Of a DNA stretch of 64,000 bases, positions 43,982-53,025 are shown piece by piece; within the stretch, counting starts at the first letter, position 1; each line of letters starts with the position of its first letter. The position numbers and the translations under genes were made by a program. Under the pieces are notes generated by a model that was given only the letters and a program-made list of their open reading frames with translations, searched no databases and was not told the origin of the DNA. Location of the stretch: contig NZ_CP186540.1 in the NCBI RefSeq assembly GCF_049389645.1, positions 1,178,001-1,242,000 on the forward strand, read 5' to 3'. This DNA is from Alkalibacterium sp049389645. Lineage in GTDB: Bacteria > Bacillota > Bacilli > Lactobacillales > Carnobacteriaceae_A.

Positions 43982-46021
43982 ATGAATTATTATATAGGGG
44001 TAGATGCGGGAGGAACAAAAACCTCCGCATCTTCATATGATGATAAAGAAAATAGTTTAAGCGAAGTAAAAAATGGTCCTGGGAATATTAGTGTTAATCA
44101 GACTGATGCTTTGAATAATATATACAAGAGTATCGATGATATTTTAAAGATTGAAAAGGAACATAATCTTAAAGGTATCGCTATGGGTATAGCAGGTCTA
44201 CCTAATGATAAAAAGGAAGAATTTATTTCATTGTTTAATAAGAAATACAATGTTCCTATTATAATAGAATCTGATTACATGATGGCATTTAAAAGCACAT
44301 TCAAAAAAAATAATGGTATCTTAGTCATTGCAGGAACTGGTGTAGTAATGTTTGGTTCATATGATGAGCAAACGGTTAAACTTGGTGGATGGGGTCATTT
44401 GCTAGGGGATGAAGGTAGCGGCTATGATATTGTCATACGAACAATTAAGCATGCTATCGATTTATTTGAAGAAAAAAATACACAAGCAGAAGTAATTACT
44501 GAATTAATAACGGCTATTGGTTGCGACGATTTTGAGGGATTGAAGAGGTACATCTATGCAAATGAAAAAAGCGAGATTGCGAAATTTGCTCCTCTAATAG
44601 TTGAAAAAGCAAAAAAGGGTGACCCGTTTGTAGTATCAATAATCAATGAGGTAGTTGACATACTCTATAGTAAAATTAAATTGATATCCAAAAAATTAGG
44701 TCTTGAAAAGATGACAGAATTCTCTGCTATGGGTGGCGTCTTAAGCCCCGACTCATTTGTGTTAGAGTTACTATTACTAAAAATCAACTCAGATCATAGT
44801 TATCTGAAGTATATCCCTTCCGGCAATCCTTCAGCAGCAGCTGTAGCGATGATTAATAACAGTATTAAAGAGAAAAGTCGGTATGCTGTAGGGTTAATGT
44901 CAGGAACGTCTTTAGACGGAATAGACACTGTATTATGCAGAGTTTATGGTTATGATTTGAAAACTATTATTGATGTCGTTGATTTTGAGACATATGACTA
45001 TGAAAAAGAAAGTTTAAATAAAATAGAAAAAATAGTGAGTGGAGTTAAAGTATTATTATCTGATATTTCTGAATTAAATGTAGCATTGGGTTATGAGTAT
45101 GCAAAGGCAGTAAAAAACATTTGCGAAAAAAATAATGTTGATACTGGTAATTTATACTTTATAGCGTCCCATGGCCAAACTGTTTTTCACGAGGCAACAG
45201 GCAATAAAAACATTAGGCGATCTACTATGCAGCTTGGAGAACCCTCAATTATTGCATATGAAACAGGAGCAAAAGTCATATCAAACTTTAGGGCAAAGGA
45301 TATGGCGGCATTTGGAGAAGGTGCTCCATTAGTGCCTAAGAGTGAGCTTATCTTGTATCAAGATGGGTATGACAAAATTTTGTTGAATATAGGTGGAATA
45401 AGTAATATGACTTATTTGCCTAACGATGGCAATCAAAATAATATGAGTGGTTTCGACACTGGACCAGGTAATATGATGATCAACGAAGCAGTCAATTATT
45501 TCTATAACAAAGATTATGATAATCAAGGCAAGATAGCAAGTGAAGGGAAGCTAGTTAAACCTTTACTTGATGAATTGATGAGTCATTGGTTCATAAGTAA
45601 AAAACCACCTAAATCTACAGGTAGAGATGAATTTGGAAAAGAATATACACTGTCACTTATAAAAAAATATAGTGAAGAAAAACCTGAAGATATCATAAAG
45701 ACAATGACTGTATTTACGGCATCGTCTATTGCTAAACACGTGAAAGAAATCATTCAATCAAACAAAAATGTTGACCGCTTAATTGTTGGTGGCGGAGGAA
45801 CATACAACTTAACCTTACTTAAATGTATTAAACAAAATCTATCTGATACAAAAATTGAAGTTTTAACGCAAGATGAAATAGGGTATTCATCAGATGCAAA
45901 AGAAGCTATTGCATTCGTAGTTCTAGGCAACCAGACAATTCATCAGAGACCAGGCAATATCCCTAATGTGACAGGTGCTCACAAAGAAGTGATTCTGGGG
46001 TCTATAACATATCCAAATTAA
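43982..46021 (+). CDS. anmK: N-acetylhexosamine kinase fused to anhydro-N-acetylmuramic acid kinase
   Basis: Protein of 679 residues made of two complete kinases. Residues 1-297 are a BadF/BadG-type sugar kinase (GVDAGGTKTSASSYDD, IAGTGVVMFGS, GWGHLLGDEGSGYDIV), the group that includes GlcNAc kinase and the clostridial MurNAc/GlcNAc kinase MurK. Residues 300-679 are AnmK (VGLMSGTSLDGID at 303, ASHGQTVFHE, NIGGISNMTYL, GFDTGPGNMMI, VGGGGTYNLTLL), normal AnmK length. One polypeptide could thus phosphorylate free GlcNAc/MurNAc and open and phosphorylate anhydro-MurNAc, both feeding MurQ. All visible motifs in both halves are intact. GAGGAAG precedes the ATG. Substrate of the first half is inferred from context. 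Confidence 0.9.
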   Translation: MNYYIGVDAGGTKTSASSYDDKENSLSEVKNGPGNISVNQTDALNNIYKSIDDILKIEKEHNLKGIAMGIAGLPNDKKEEFISLFNKKYNVPIIIESDYMMAFKSTFKKNNGILVIAGTGVVMFGSYDEQTVKLGGWGHLLGDEGSGYDIVIRTIKHAIDLFEEKNTQAEVITELITAIGCDDFEGLKRYIYANEKSEIAKFAPLIVEKAKKGDPFVVSIINEVVDILYSKIKLISKKLGLEKMTEFSAMGGVLSPDSFVLELLLLKINSDHSYLKYIPSGNPSAAAVAMINNSIKEKSRYAVGLMSGTSLDGIDTVLCRVYGYDLKTIIDVVDFETYDYEKESLNKIEKIVSGVKVLLSDISELNVALGYEYAKAVKNICEKNNVDTGNLYFIASHGQTVFHEATGNKNIRRSTMQLGEPSIIAYETGAKVISNFRAKDMAAFGEGAPLVPKSELILYQDGYDKILLNIGGISNMTYLPNDGNQNNMSGFDTGPGNMMINEAVNYFYNKDYDNQGKIASEGKLVKPLLDELMSHWFISKKPPKSTGRDEFGKEYTLSLIKKYSEEKPEDIIKTMTVFTASSIAKHVKEIIQSNKNVDRLIVGGGGTYNLTLLKCIKQNLSDTKIEVLTQDEIGYSSDAKEAIAFVVLGNQTIHQRPGNIPNVTGAHKEVILGSITYPN

Positions 46022-46043
46022 TTTTTAAAGGAGATTATATTTT

Positions 46044-47129
46044 ATGAAAAGATTAGGTATATCCATTTATCCGGAACACACAAGCTATGAAGAAAATATT
46101 CGCTATATGGATCTCGCAAGCAAGTATGGCTTCAAGCGCATTTTTACTTGTTTGTTGTCAGTTAAAAAAAGTAAAGAAGAGATAATCAAAGAATTTAAAG
46201 ACATAATCGAATATGGTAACAAATTAGGAATGGAAACTATCTTAGATGTCAGTCCTAGAGTGTTTGATGAACTAAACATATCCTACAAAGACTTGTCCTT
46301 TTTTAATGAGACAGGTGCTGCAGGTATTCGTTTAGACATGAGTTATTCTGGCAATGAAGAATCGTTAATGACCTTTAACCCGCATGATTTGAAAATTGAA
46401 GTAAACATGAGTACAGGAGCTAGATATATTGATAATGTAATGCAGTACAAACCAAATATGGAGAATATCATTGGTTGCCATAACTTTTATCCACACAGAT
46501 ATTCTGGACTCTCACTTGAGCATTTCATGAAAACATCGAAACAATTCAAAAGTCTTGGGTTAAAAACAGCTGCTTTTGTAAATTCGGAGAGTGCTGAAAT
46601 CGGTCCCTGGCCAGTAGATGAAGGGTTATGTACACTAGAGGCCCACCGCGAGCTACCGATTGATGTCCAGGCAAAACATTTATTTGCTACAGAATTAATA
46701 GATGATGTTATAATTGCTAACGCTTTTGCATCTGAAGAAGAATTGAAAAGACTTGCAGAAGTGAACCCTGAACTACTAAGAATGAAAGTACAACTAAATA
46801 AAGATATACCCGACTTAGAAAGAAAAATTGCACTCGAAGAATTCCATTTTAATCGCGGGGATGTTTCCCCTTATCTTATTCGTTCAACTCAAAGCAGAGT
46901 GAAGTATAAAGGGCATGAGTTTAAAGTCTTTAATCCAAAAGATATCAAACGTGGTGATATCTTGGTTGATAGCAGTTTATATGCTCATTATGCCGGAGAA
47001 CTCCAAATAGCCTTAAAAGACATGGAAAATTCAGGGAAAACCAATGTCATAGGACGAATAGATGAAGAGGAACTCTTCTTATTAGATATGATGCAGCCTT
47101 GGCAAAAATTTGAATTGTACGAAAAATAA
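46044..47129 (+). CDS. mupG: 6-phospho-N-acetylmuramidase (DUF871)
   Basis: DUF871 protein of 361 residues, the family of S. aureus MupG, which hydrolyses MurNAc-6-phosphate-GlcNAc inside the cell to MurNAc-6-phosphate and GlcNAc. It has the TIM-barrel start LGISIYPEHTSYEEN, then FTCLLS, the middle GCHNFYPHRYSGLS, and a C-terminal cyclophilin-like domain (RSTQSRVKYKG, RGDILVDSSLYAHYAGELQIAL). Its presence tells that the PTS of this operon imports a MurNAc-containing disaccharide rather than only monosaccharides. AAAGGAG lies before the ATG. It is the last gene of the operon; the first clear hairpin downstream is only at 47529. Confidence 0.92.
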   Translation: MKRLGISIYPEHTSYEENIRYMDLASKYGFKRIFTCLLSVKKSKEEIIKEFKDIIEYGNKLGMETILDVSPRVFDELNISYKDLSFFNETGAAGIRLDMSYSGNEESLMTFNPHDLKIEVNMSTGARYIDNVMQYKPNMENIIGCHNFYPHRYSGLSLEHFMKTSKQFKSLGLKTAAFVNSESAEIGPWPVDEGLCTLEAHRELPIDVQAKHLFATELIDDVIIANAFASEEELKRLAEVNPELLRMKVQLNKDIPDLERKIALEEFHFNRGDVSPYLIRSTQSRVKYKGHEFKVFNPKDIKRGDILVDSSLYAHYAGELQIALKDMENSGKTNVIGRIDEEELFLLDMMQPWQKFELYEK

Positions 47130-47256
47130 ATATCAACTAGAAAGATAGAGATGAAAAGCCTCATTAGAATTAACCATCGGAGTTCATGCTAGTTAAAGTC
47201 TCGAAATCGTCAAAAGACTATTACATGTATAACTTTTAACCTATTTAAAAGATGAG

Positions 47257-47514
47257 TTGGTTCGCCTTCAGGAGTCTAGAGAGCCTGCTCAAGCCGGTAA
47301 ACATATCGAACCGCGTAATATACTAGAGCGACTTAAAGGATCTGCCACAATGGATAATGAGCGCTATAAACGCTGCTCGGGTGAGATGCAGGTGACTAAA
47401 TCAGGTTATCCTGAAGATGAACGGGTAGAAGTTATTGGAAGAATCTTAGAAAAGTATCACTTGCTTTTGAAAAACGGTGCACAGTTTATGTTTGCTCCTG
47501 AAACAAATGAATGA
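47257..47514 (+). pseudogene. orphan C-terminal gene fragment, unrecognised
   Basis: An open frame of about 90 codons (from 47233 after a stop) reads like real protein (LVRLQESREP, NILERLKGSATMDNERYKR, RVEVIGRILEKYHLLLKNG), but there is no ATG, no ribosome binding site and no upstream domain. The only start is a TTG. I think it is the tail of a gene whose front was deleted. I do not recognise the family. A terminator follows at 47529, as expected for a former 3' end. Confidence 0.4.
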
Positions 47515-47528
47515 AATAGAGGATAGTA

Positions 47529-47566
47529 AAAACGGTGTTCCTTCATTGGAGCGCTGTTTTTTTATA
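47529..47566 (+). terminator. terminator after the orphan fragment
   Basis: AAACGGTGTTCC pairs with GGAGCGCTGTTT using G-U pairs, loop TTCATT, then seven T. Confidence 0.75.
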
Positions 47567-47748
47567 CGGGGACATCTCAGTAATTGTATGGTCAAGTAAA
47601 TCGATTTCTACCCAAATCAATCAACAAACGACTATGTGAAAATTGACAGAAAAGACTCGAAACGAACGGTTTAATTTGAATGTTAGAATAGTCGCCTGTA
47701 TTATCGTATAATGAAGTATCAATTGAATTTACAAAGGATGTTTTAGTC

Positions 47749-48705
47749 ATGATCAATGTAATAGGCGTACTCCCGGATGACACGATGGAAACAGGTGTGC
47801 GAGTGGACGAGGAGAACTTAAAGAAATATAAATGGTATTGGGTAGATTTCAGCAACCCAACGGCAGATGAATTTCGTCTTTTGGATTACGTTTTTCATTT
47901 TCATCCACTAGCTATTGAAGACTGCGGGATACTGCTTCAGCGACCCAAACTGGATTATTATGAGGGATACGATTTCTATATCACTCAAACAGTCAAAAGG
48001 GAGGGTGTAGAAGTGATAAAAGAAGAACTGGATTTCTTTGTCGGAAAGAATTTTATCGTAACCTTTCACTTTGAAACTTCTAAAGAAGTGGATCAAGTTT
48101 GGAGCCGAATCACAACTCAAGCCGCTGCAGAAGAATGGGACCCATATTATGTCTTTTATCAAACATTGGACAAACTGGTTGATACTTGCTTTCCACTTAT
48201 ATATCACATTGAAAATAAATTGGATGTGATTGAAGACAACCGGGAGAAACGATCGATGGACGAACTGATGGATGAACTTTTTGACGTGCGGCATATGCTG
48301 TTGCATATCCGTCAGACAGTCAATCCGATGAGGGATCTGCTTTACCGGATGCTGAATTCTCAGCACTTAACGGAAGTAAAGAACAGACGGGAATATTTTT
48401 CCGATATTTATGATCATTTACTTAAGGTATCGGAACTGGTCAGTTCAAACAGGGAATTTACAACGGATATTCGTGATAATTATCTTTCCATGACGTCTCA
48501 TCAGTCCAATGAAGTCATGAAAATTTTGACTATCATCACGTCTATCTTCATACCACTGACATTGATCTCCGGCATTTACGGAATGAACTTTGTCAATATG
48601 CCCGAACTGGAATGGAAATATGCCTACTATATTGTACTGGGAGTCATGCTCATAATCGGTCTTTCACTTTTTTACTGGTTCAGGAAAAAAGGATGGTTCA
48701 ATTAG
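47749..48705 (+). CDS. corA: CorA-family magnesium transporter
   Basis: CorA-type divalent-cation channel of 318 residues: a large N-terminal cytoplasmic domain (RPKLDYYEGYDFYI, long helices with HMLLHIRQTVNPMRDLL) and two C-terminal membrane helices. The signature YGMNF follows the first helix (LISGIYGMNF), and a basic tail (RKKGWFN) follows the second. It imports Mg2+ (or Co2+/Ni2+). It is monocistronic with a very strong terminator. A TATAAT at 47707-47712 in the upstream gap is a fair -10. Confidence 0.92.
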   Translation: MINVIGVLPDDTMETGVRVDEENLKKYKWYWVDFSNPTADEFRLLDYVFHFHPLAIEDCGILLQRPKLDYYEGYDFYITQTVKREGVEVIKEELDFFVGKNFIVTFHFETSKEVDQVWSRITTQAAAEEWDPYYVFYQTLDKLVDTCFPLIYHIENKLDVIEDNREKRSMDELMDELFDVRHMLLHIRQTVNPMRDLLYRMLNSQHLTEVKNRREYFSDIYDHLLKVSELVSSNREFTTDIRDNYLSMTSHQSNEVMKILTIITSIFIPLTLISGIYGMNFVNMPELEWKYAYYIVLGVMLIIGLSLFYWFRKKGWFN

Positions 48706-48743
48706 GCAGTAATAAATATTAATGCAGATACGGATCAGGATAT

Positions 48744-48805
48744 GCTCCCAATAAAGAAGCGTAGAAATAATAAAATTTCTACGCTTCTTTATTGGGAGCT
48801 TTTTT
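48744..48805 (+). terminator. long terminator after corA
   Basis: A 25-bp perfect stem (48744-48768 with 48775-48799, loop of 6) then TTTTTTG. Lies between convergent corA and msrA. Confidence 0.95.
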
Positions 48806-48841
48806 GAAAAAAATTGATAGACAGCTAAAGGAAAATGAGGC

Positions 48842-49492
48842 TTACCAGCGTATTTTTTGAAGCATGTTCTGGAGAACGTTCTCTTCTTCGTCAGTGAGCT
48901 GCCAATCAGAAATCTCATCTTTGATATCATTTAAACGTCCGTTTTCCCGGACAAATCCGTTTAAACGGGCTGCTATGGTGGAATCTGTGAAATGCTGATG
49001 GTCGGAAAATAAAGGAAGGATAGATTCCATGGCTTTAGGGAATCGCTTAAGGAAATATTTTTGATGTCGATTTTCCGCTGGGTAAAACGGCCGGTCATAT
49101 TGGATTTCTGTGCCGATAGTTTTTCCATGTCGCTTCTCCCACTCGATTTTTATCAGCTCAACCGTTTCCCGCTGATTAGTGGAATGCACGATCAACAGCG
49201 AAAGATACTGTCGTCCTTTAAAACTGCGGTCCTTTACCGCATCATGACTGTCCCAGTAAATCTGTAGAATATCTTCATAAGAAAGAAGAGAAGAATCGAA
49301 ATCGATCTGGATAGCTTCGGTGTGATCTCCGATGTTTCTATAAGTGGGTTCAGCCGTAGTTCCTCCCGTGAAACCGGTGCGGGTATGTATCACACCGGGA
49401 TATTGTCCGAATTGGCTCTCTGGTCCCCAGAAACAGCCCATACCAAATGTGGCTGTTTCCATAGTTTTTGCTCGACGATTAAGATTCAACAT
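48842..49492 (-). CDS. msrA: peptide-methionine (S)-S-oxide reductase
   Basis: MsrA of 216 residues that repairs methionine-S-sulfoxide in proteins. The catalytic motif ATFGMGCFWGPE is near residue 16-27, followed by GYxGG-like TGFTGGTTAEPTYRNIGDHTEA and the family's IYWDSHD and YLSLLIVH. I chose the ATG at 49492 behind AAGGAG; a shorter start at METATF is also possible. The C-terminal extension (about 60 residues, FTDSTIAARLNGFVRENGRL) is longer than in E. coli MsrA. No fused MsrB domain. No resolving Cys is evident in the tail, so recycling may go through another thiol. Confidence 0.9.
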   Translation of the reverse strand: MLNLNRRAKTMETATFGMGCFWGPESQFGQYPGVIHTRTGFTGGTTAEPTYRNIGDHTEAIQIDFDSSLLSYEDILQIYWDSHDAVKDRSFKGRQYLSLLIVHSTNQRETVELIKIEWEKRHGKTIGTEIQYDRPFYPAENRHQKYFLKRFPKAMESILPLFSDHQHFTDSTIAARLNGFVRENGRLNDIKDEISDWQLTDEEENVLQNMLQKIRW

Positions 49493-49780
49493 GGTCTCTA
49501 ACTCCTTTTTATAGCATCTCATTATCTGACAGACTACCCTTCTCTTCTGACAAATAGGTTTACTCTTATTTTACATAACAAAATTCAGGAAGTTCTTACG
49601 CTTAATTTTAACACGTTCGCTTTTCCAATCAATTTTAAGACTTACCATTAAAATCTATTAAGAATATAGGTAGTCATTTTTGGTATACTTCATATAAATA
49701 GATTGAATATTTAAGGAGTAAGATATATAGAATATATTAAATGCGTTATCCTTAATAATGGATTCTTTTGTGCGGAGCAT

Positions 49781-49971
49781 ATGCACCGATCGTCACGTCA
49801 TCCCGCTTTGATCTTTAGTTTAACCGTACTGACAAATATGCTGGACGGTCTGCTCTTCTTGGTTTTCATGACTCAGAATAGTTAACTGGTCAGCGTATCT
49901 GTCATCCTATTTGTTTCTTTACATCTTATCTTCAAGAAAAAAACTTTTTATTTTGTTTGGAAAAACAGGTA
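49781..49971 (+). pseudogene. possible relic of a small membrane protein
   Basis: The frame from ATG 49781 reads RHPALIFSLTVLTNMLDGLL, LFLVFMTQNS, stop, then LVSVSVILFVSLHLIFKKK to a second stop: two hydrophobic segments interrupted by TAA. No ribosome binding site is visible. This may be a decayed two-helix protein or chance. The remainder of the 49493-50048 gap shows no gene; the esterase starts right after GAGGGAAA. Confidence 0.3.
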
Positions 49972-50048
49972 AAATAAGCAACTATAAATAAACGTAACCC
50001 TCTAACCGAGTTTTACGTATAAAATGAGTATCATGATAATGAGGGAAA

Positions 50049-50963
50049 ATGATGAATCCAGTATTTAAATTTCTATTACGATTAGCGTCTTCACCACGCA
50101 TCGACATGCAGGAAGACTATCAGTGGGTCAGAAAAGTGCAGAAGCTCTTATCAAGTGCGCCGACTGCACGCTTTCGATCGCTTGATGACAAGATTTATTC
50201 GGCAAACAGCAATCATGAAATTCCGGTTCGTATTTTTTATCCCAAGAAAAAGATGCATCCTGAACCTGTCTTATTTATCCATGGCGGGGGTTGGGTAATT
50301 GGAGACATCGACACGTACACACGTGCCTGTATCAATATCGCGGATTATCTGGGTCGTGTTGTTTATTCAGTCGATTACCGTTTAGCGCCTGAGTACCCTT
50401 ATCCAGCAGGGTTGAATGACGTTTACCAAGTAGCAGAAATCTTACTCACACCATTAGAAGAGGAAGAAGAAGAAGATTGGATCATTATGGGCGACTCCGC
50501 TGGTGGGAACTTAGCTGCCATTGTCTCTTTGTTGCTAAGGGATCGCAAAAAATGGATGCCTAAAAAACAGGTGTTGATCTACCCTGTCACTTACTGGGAT
50601 CATAGTGAAAATTCTCCTTTTAAATCCATCAAGACCAACGGGTATAATTACGGGATGACCATCAAAAAAATTCAAAGCTTCATGGAATTGTATGCGCCTG
50701 ATTTATCTACACGGAAAAGTCCGTTGATCTCGCCTTTGATGTCCGAAGATTTGAGTAATCAGCCAGAAACATTAGTCATTACGGCCGAGTATGATCCACT
50801 GCGTGACGAAGGTGAAGCGTACGGGAAAGCATTAGAGGAAGCCGGTAACAAGGTCAAGGTGCACCGTGTTTTAAATAGTGTCCATGGGTTCATCAATTAT
50901 CCAGCTTTCACTGAACCGATGGAAGAAGCGCTAAAGGAAATTCAGACGTTTTTAAATGATTAA
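50049..50963 (+). CDS. alpha/beta hydrolase, hormone-sensitive-lipase type esterase
   Basis: Esterase of 304 residues of the HSL/acetyl-esterase family. The oxyanion motif HGGGW is at 78-82, the nucleophile Ser150 in GDSAGGN, the Asp in AEYDPLRDEGE, and the His in SVHGFINY. It would hydrolyse small acyl esters or transfer acyl groups. It is the first of three tightly packed genes (gaps of 12 and 1 bases) with a condensation-domain-like acyltransferase and a zinc-ribbon membrane protein. That set suggests a joint role in making or breaking an ester, possibly of a lipid or alcohol, but the product is unknown. Confidence 0.88.
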   Translation: MMNPVFKFLLRLASSPRIDMQEDYQWVRKVQKLLSSAPTARFRSLDDKIYSANSNHEIPVRIFYPKKKMHPEPVLFIHGGGWVIGDIDTYTRACINIADYLGRVVYSVDYRLAPEYPYPAGLNDVYQVAEILLTPLEEEEEEDWIIMGDSAGGNLAAIVSLLLRDRKKWMPKKQVLIYPVTYWDHSENSPFKSIKTNGYNYGMTIKKIQSFMELYAPDLSTRKSPLISPLMSEDLSNQPETLVITAEYDPLRDEGEAYGKALEEAGNKVKVHRVLNSVHGFINYPAFTEPMEEALKEIQTFLND

Positions 50964-50975
50964 GGAGGAGCAGCT

Positions 50976-52319
50976 GTGGAGAAGAAAAGATGGGTAAAAT
51001 TAGATAACGCCTCTAATATTTTTCTGGCTGCACGTAGCGAAACAGATACGAAAGTATTCCGTTTATCTGCAGAAATGACAGAAGTCATTGATCCGGTTCT
51101 ATTACAATCAGCTTTACAGGAGACTTATAAAACTTATCCGCTTTTTCATAATGTTTTGAGACGGGGGATTTTTTGGTATTACCTGGAAGAACGTGTAGGA
51201 ACGCCTAAAGTACAACCGGAAACGAGTCCGCCGTGTTCTCCGATCTATCATTATGATAAACGTGAATTTCTTTTTCGAGTGCTCTATTATAAAGACCGTA
51301 TTCATCTGGAAGTCTTTCATGCCTTAACTGACGGAACGGGTGCTTTATGGTTCTTTGAAGACTTATTGACAGAATACGTGAGGTTGCGTCAAGCGAAAGT
51401 GTTGGAATCTATAGACAAGCCAGAGCAGAGAGAGAAAGCTGATTTGGAAGACAGTTTCAAACGGTATTTCAGTAAAAAGAAAAAGTATGCAACCATTGAG
51501 GCAAGTACAGATCCGCTGAAAAAGTATCAGGAAAAAGAATTGGCAGATGATAATAAGCCTTTAGAACAAACACCCAAAACGATGTCTGTTTATCATGTTA
51601 AGGGTGAAAAAACAGCGGATCATCGCCAGCGTGTCATTGAAATGAGTCTGCCATTAAAAGAGATGCTCACTTTAGCACGTAACAAAAAGGTTTCTTTAAC
51701 AATTTATGTGACCGCCCTGTATATGCTGGCTGTTTATCTTGCGAAAGAAGACAAGTCGAAAGATGTGACGATCACCACGTCGATACCCATTAATCTGAGA
51801 CAGTTCTTTCCGTCAGTTTCCGTACGGAACTTTTTCAGCACCACCATTGTTTCGTATACATTTAAGCCTGACAAAGATAATTATTTAGATGAGCTTTATG
51901 CAACTTTAGCGCAACAGTTTAAATCACGACTGCAAAAAGAGGCGTTGGAAAAGAGATTGAAACGATTCATTTCATTCGAGTTTAATCCTCTGACACGGAT
52001 TGCTTTTCGACCGATCAAAGATGGTGTTTTAAAGCTCGTCAATTATATTATCAACAAAAAAACAACGGTGGCGATGTCTAATCTCGGTCGGGTAAAGTTG
52101 CCTGAAGGGATGGAAAACTACGTTAAGCAAACCTTTTTTTACACAGCGGCGATTCGTCCTCAATTTTGTTTGATGAGTTACCAAGAGACACTCACGATCA
52201 GTTTTACGAGTCCTTTTGTAGAAACAGATATACACCGTGAATTTGTACGATTGCTTAGTGAAAGAGAAATCCCTGTCATAATGGATGTCAACCGAGTGTC
52301 CCGAGAGGAGATGGAATAA
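50976..52319 (+). CDS. alcohol acetyltransferase-like (condensation-fold) protein
   Basis: Protein of 447 residues with the chloramphenicol acetyltransferase/condensation-domain fold. The active-site region reads EVFHALTDGTGALWFFEDLL, matching HxxxDG as HALTDG (about residue 116). The C-terminal half carries the second lobe (SMSLPLKE-like, TIYVTALYMLAVYLA, TSIPINLRQFFPS, TVAMSNLGRVKLP). Such proteins are annotated alcohol acetyltransferase or PapA-like acyltransferases; they move an acyl group from CoA to an alcohol. A GTG start behind AAGGAGGAG. It lies 12 bases after the esterase and one base before the next gene. Confidence 0.82.
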   Translation: MEKKRWVKLDNASNIFLAARSETDTKVFRLSAEMTEVIDPVLLQSALQETYKTYPLFHNVLRRGIFWYYLEERVGTPKVQPETSPPCSPIYHYDKREFLFRVLYYKDRIHLEVFHALTDGTGALWFFEDLLTEYVRLRQAKVLESIDKPEQREKADLEDSFKRYFSKKKKYATIEASTDPLKKYQEKELADDNKPLEQTPKTMSVYHVKGEKTADHRQRVIEMSLPLKEMLTLARNKKVSLTIYVTALYMLAVYLAKEDKSKDVTITTSIPINLRQFFPSVSVRNFFSTTIVSYTFKPDKDNYLDELYATLAQQFKSRLQKEALEKRLKRFISFEFNPLTRIAFRPIKDGVLKLVNYIINKKTTVAMSNLGRVKLPEGMENYVKQTFFYTAAIRPQFCLMSYQETLTISFTSPFVETDIHREFVRLLSEREIPVIMDVNRVSREEME

Positions 52320-52320
52320 G

Positions 52321-52989
52321 ATGAAGCATTGCCCAAAATGTCGAGCTGATGTAAAAGGGGACTGGGAAAAATGTCCGCTCTGTCAGACTTCATTAAAAAA
52401 AAGTGACAGCGAGATAATCGAAGAGTCCGATTTTCCGGAAATCCCTTTGCAGTTCAACCGTAAAAAAATAAAACAGCATCTTAGTTTGAGTTCATTCTTA
52501 ATGATTCTTCTCTATTTTGTTGCGCACTTTATCTGGCGCTTTCAATTTTTCAATTTAGAGTATGTCTTGTTTGGCATAATGATCATGTGGGTAATGATGC
52601 ATGTCATTGTTCGAAAACGACGAAACATAGTCAAGGGAATAGTGTATATATTGGTTCTGTTTTCGCTATTAAGTTTATACTTTGATTATATTAACGGATG
52701 GTTGGGGTGGTCACTCACATTTGTTATTCCTATCTTATGTATATCGGCTTTGCTGGCTATGTTTATCTCCATCCAGGTTGTCAATTTAAAAGCGGAAGAT
52801 TATGTTTTATATCTGCAGCTAGCCGCTATACTGGGATTGATCCCGGCTGTGTTTTTACTAATGAACTGGGTGGTTGTTGCATTACCAAGTTTATTGTCTG
52901 TAGTTTTCAGTCTTGTGATGTCCATTGCCGTCTTTTACCGCCACCGTCAAGCTGTCATCAGCGAACTAGAAAAACGTATGCATGTGTGA
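52321..52989 (+). CDS. zinc-ribbon multi-pass membrane protein (DUF6320-like)
   Basis: Protein of 222 residues. The N-terminus is a zinc ribbon, MKHCPKCRADVKGDWEKCPLC, with four Cys in two CxxC pairs (about 4-21; motif split here as CPKC and CPLC). After a charged stretch come six hydrophobic segments (from about residue 57). This layout recurs in Lactobacillales next to the same esterase and acyltransferase. It may anchor or regulate the pair at the membrane. I chose the ATG at 52321, one base after the acyltransferase stop, with GAGAGGAGATGG as ribosome binding site inside that gene. Confidence 0.78.
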   Translation: MKHCPKCRADVKGDWEKCPLCQTSLKKSDSEIIEESDFPEIPLQFNRKKIKQHLSLSSFLMILLYFVAHFIWRFQFFNLEYVLFGIMIMWVMMHVIVRKRRNIVKGIVYILVLFSLLSLYFDYINGWLGWSLTFVIPILCISALLAMFISIQVVNLKAEDYVLYLQLAAILGLIPAVFLLMNWVVVALPSLLSVVFSLVMSIAVFYRHRQAVISELEKRMHV

Positions 52990-53025
52990 ACAGACTAGCA
53001 TGCAACGAGTGAGGAAGTGCATGAG

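Noticed and set aside
49493..50048. Riboswitch or small RNA upstream of the esterase
   Set aside because: No conserved riboswitch core or terminator-antiterminator pair could be found by eye.
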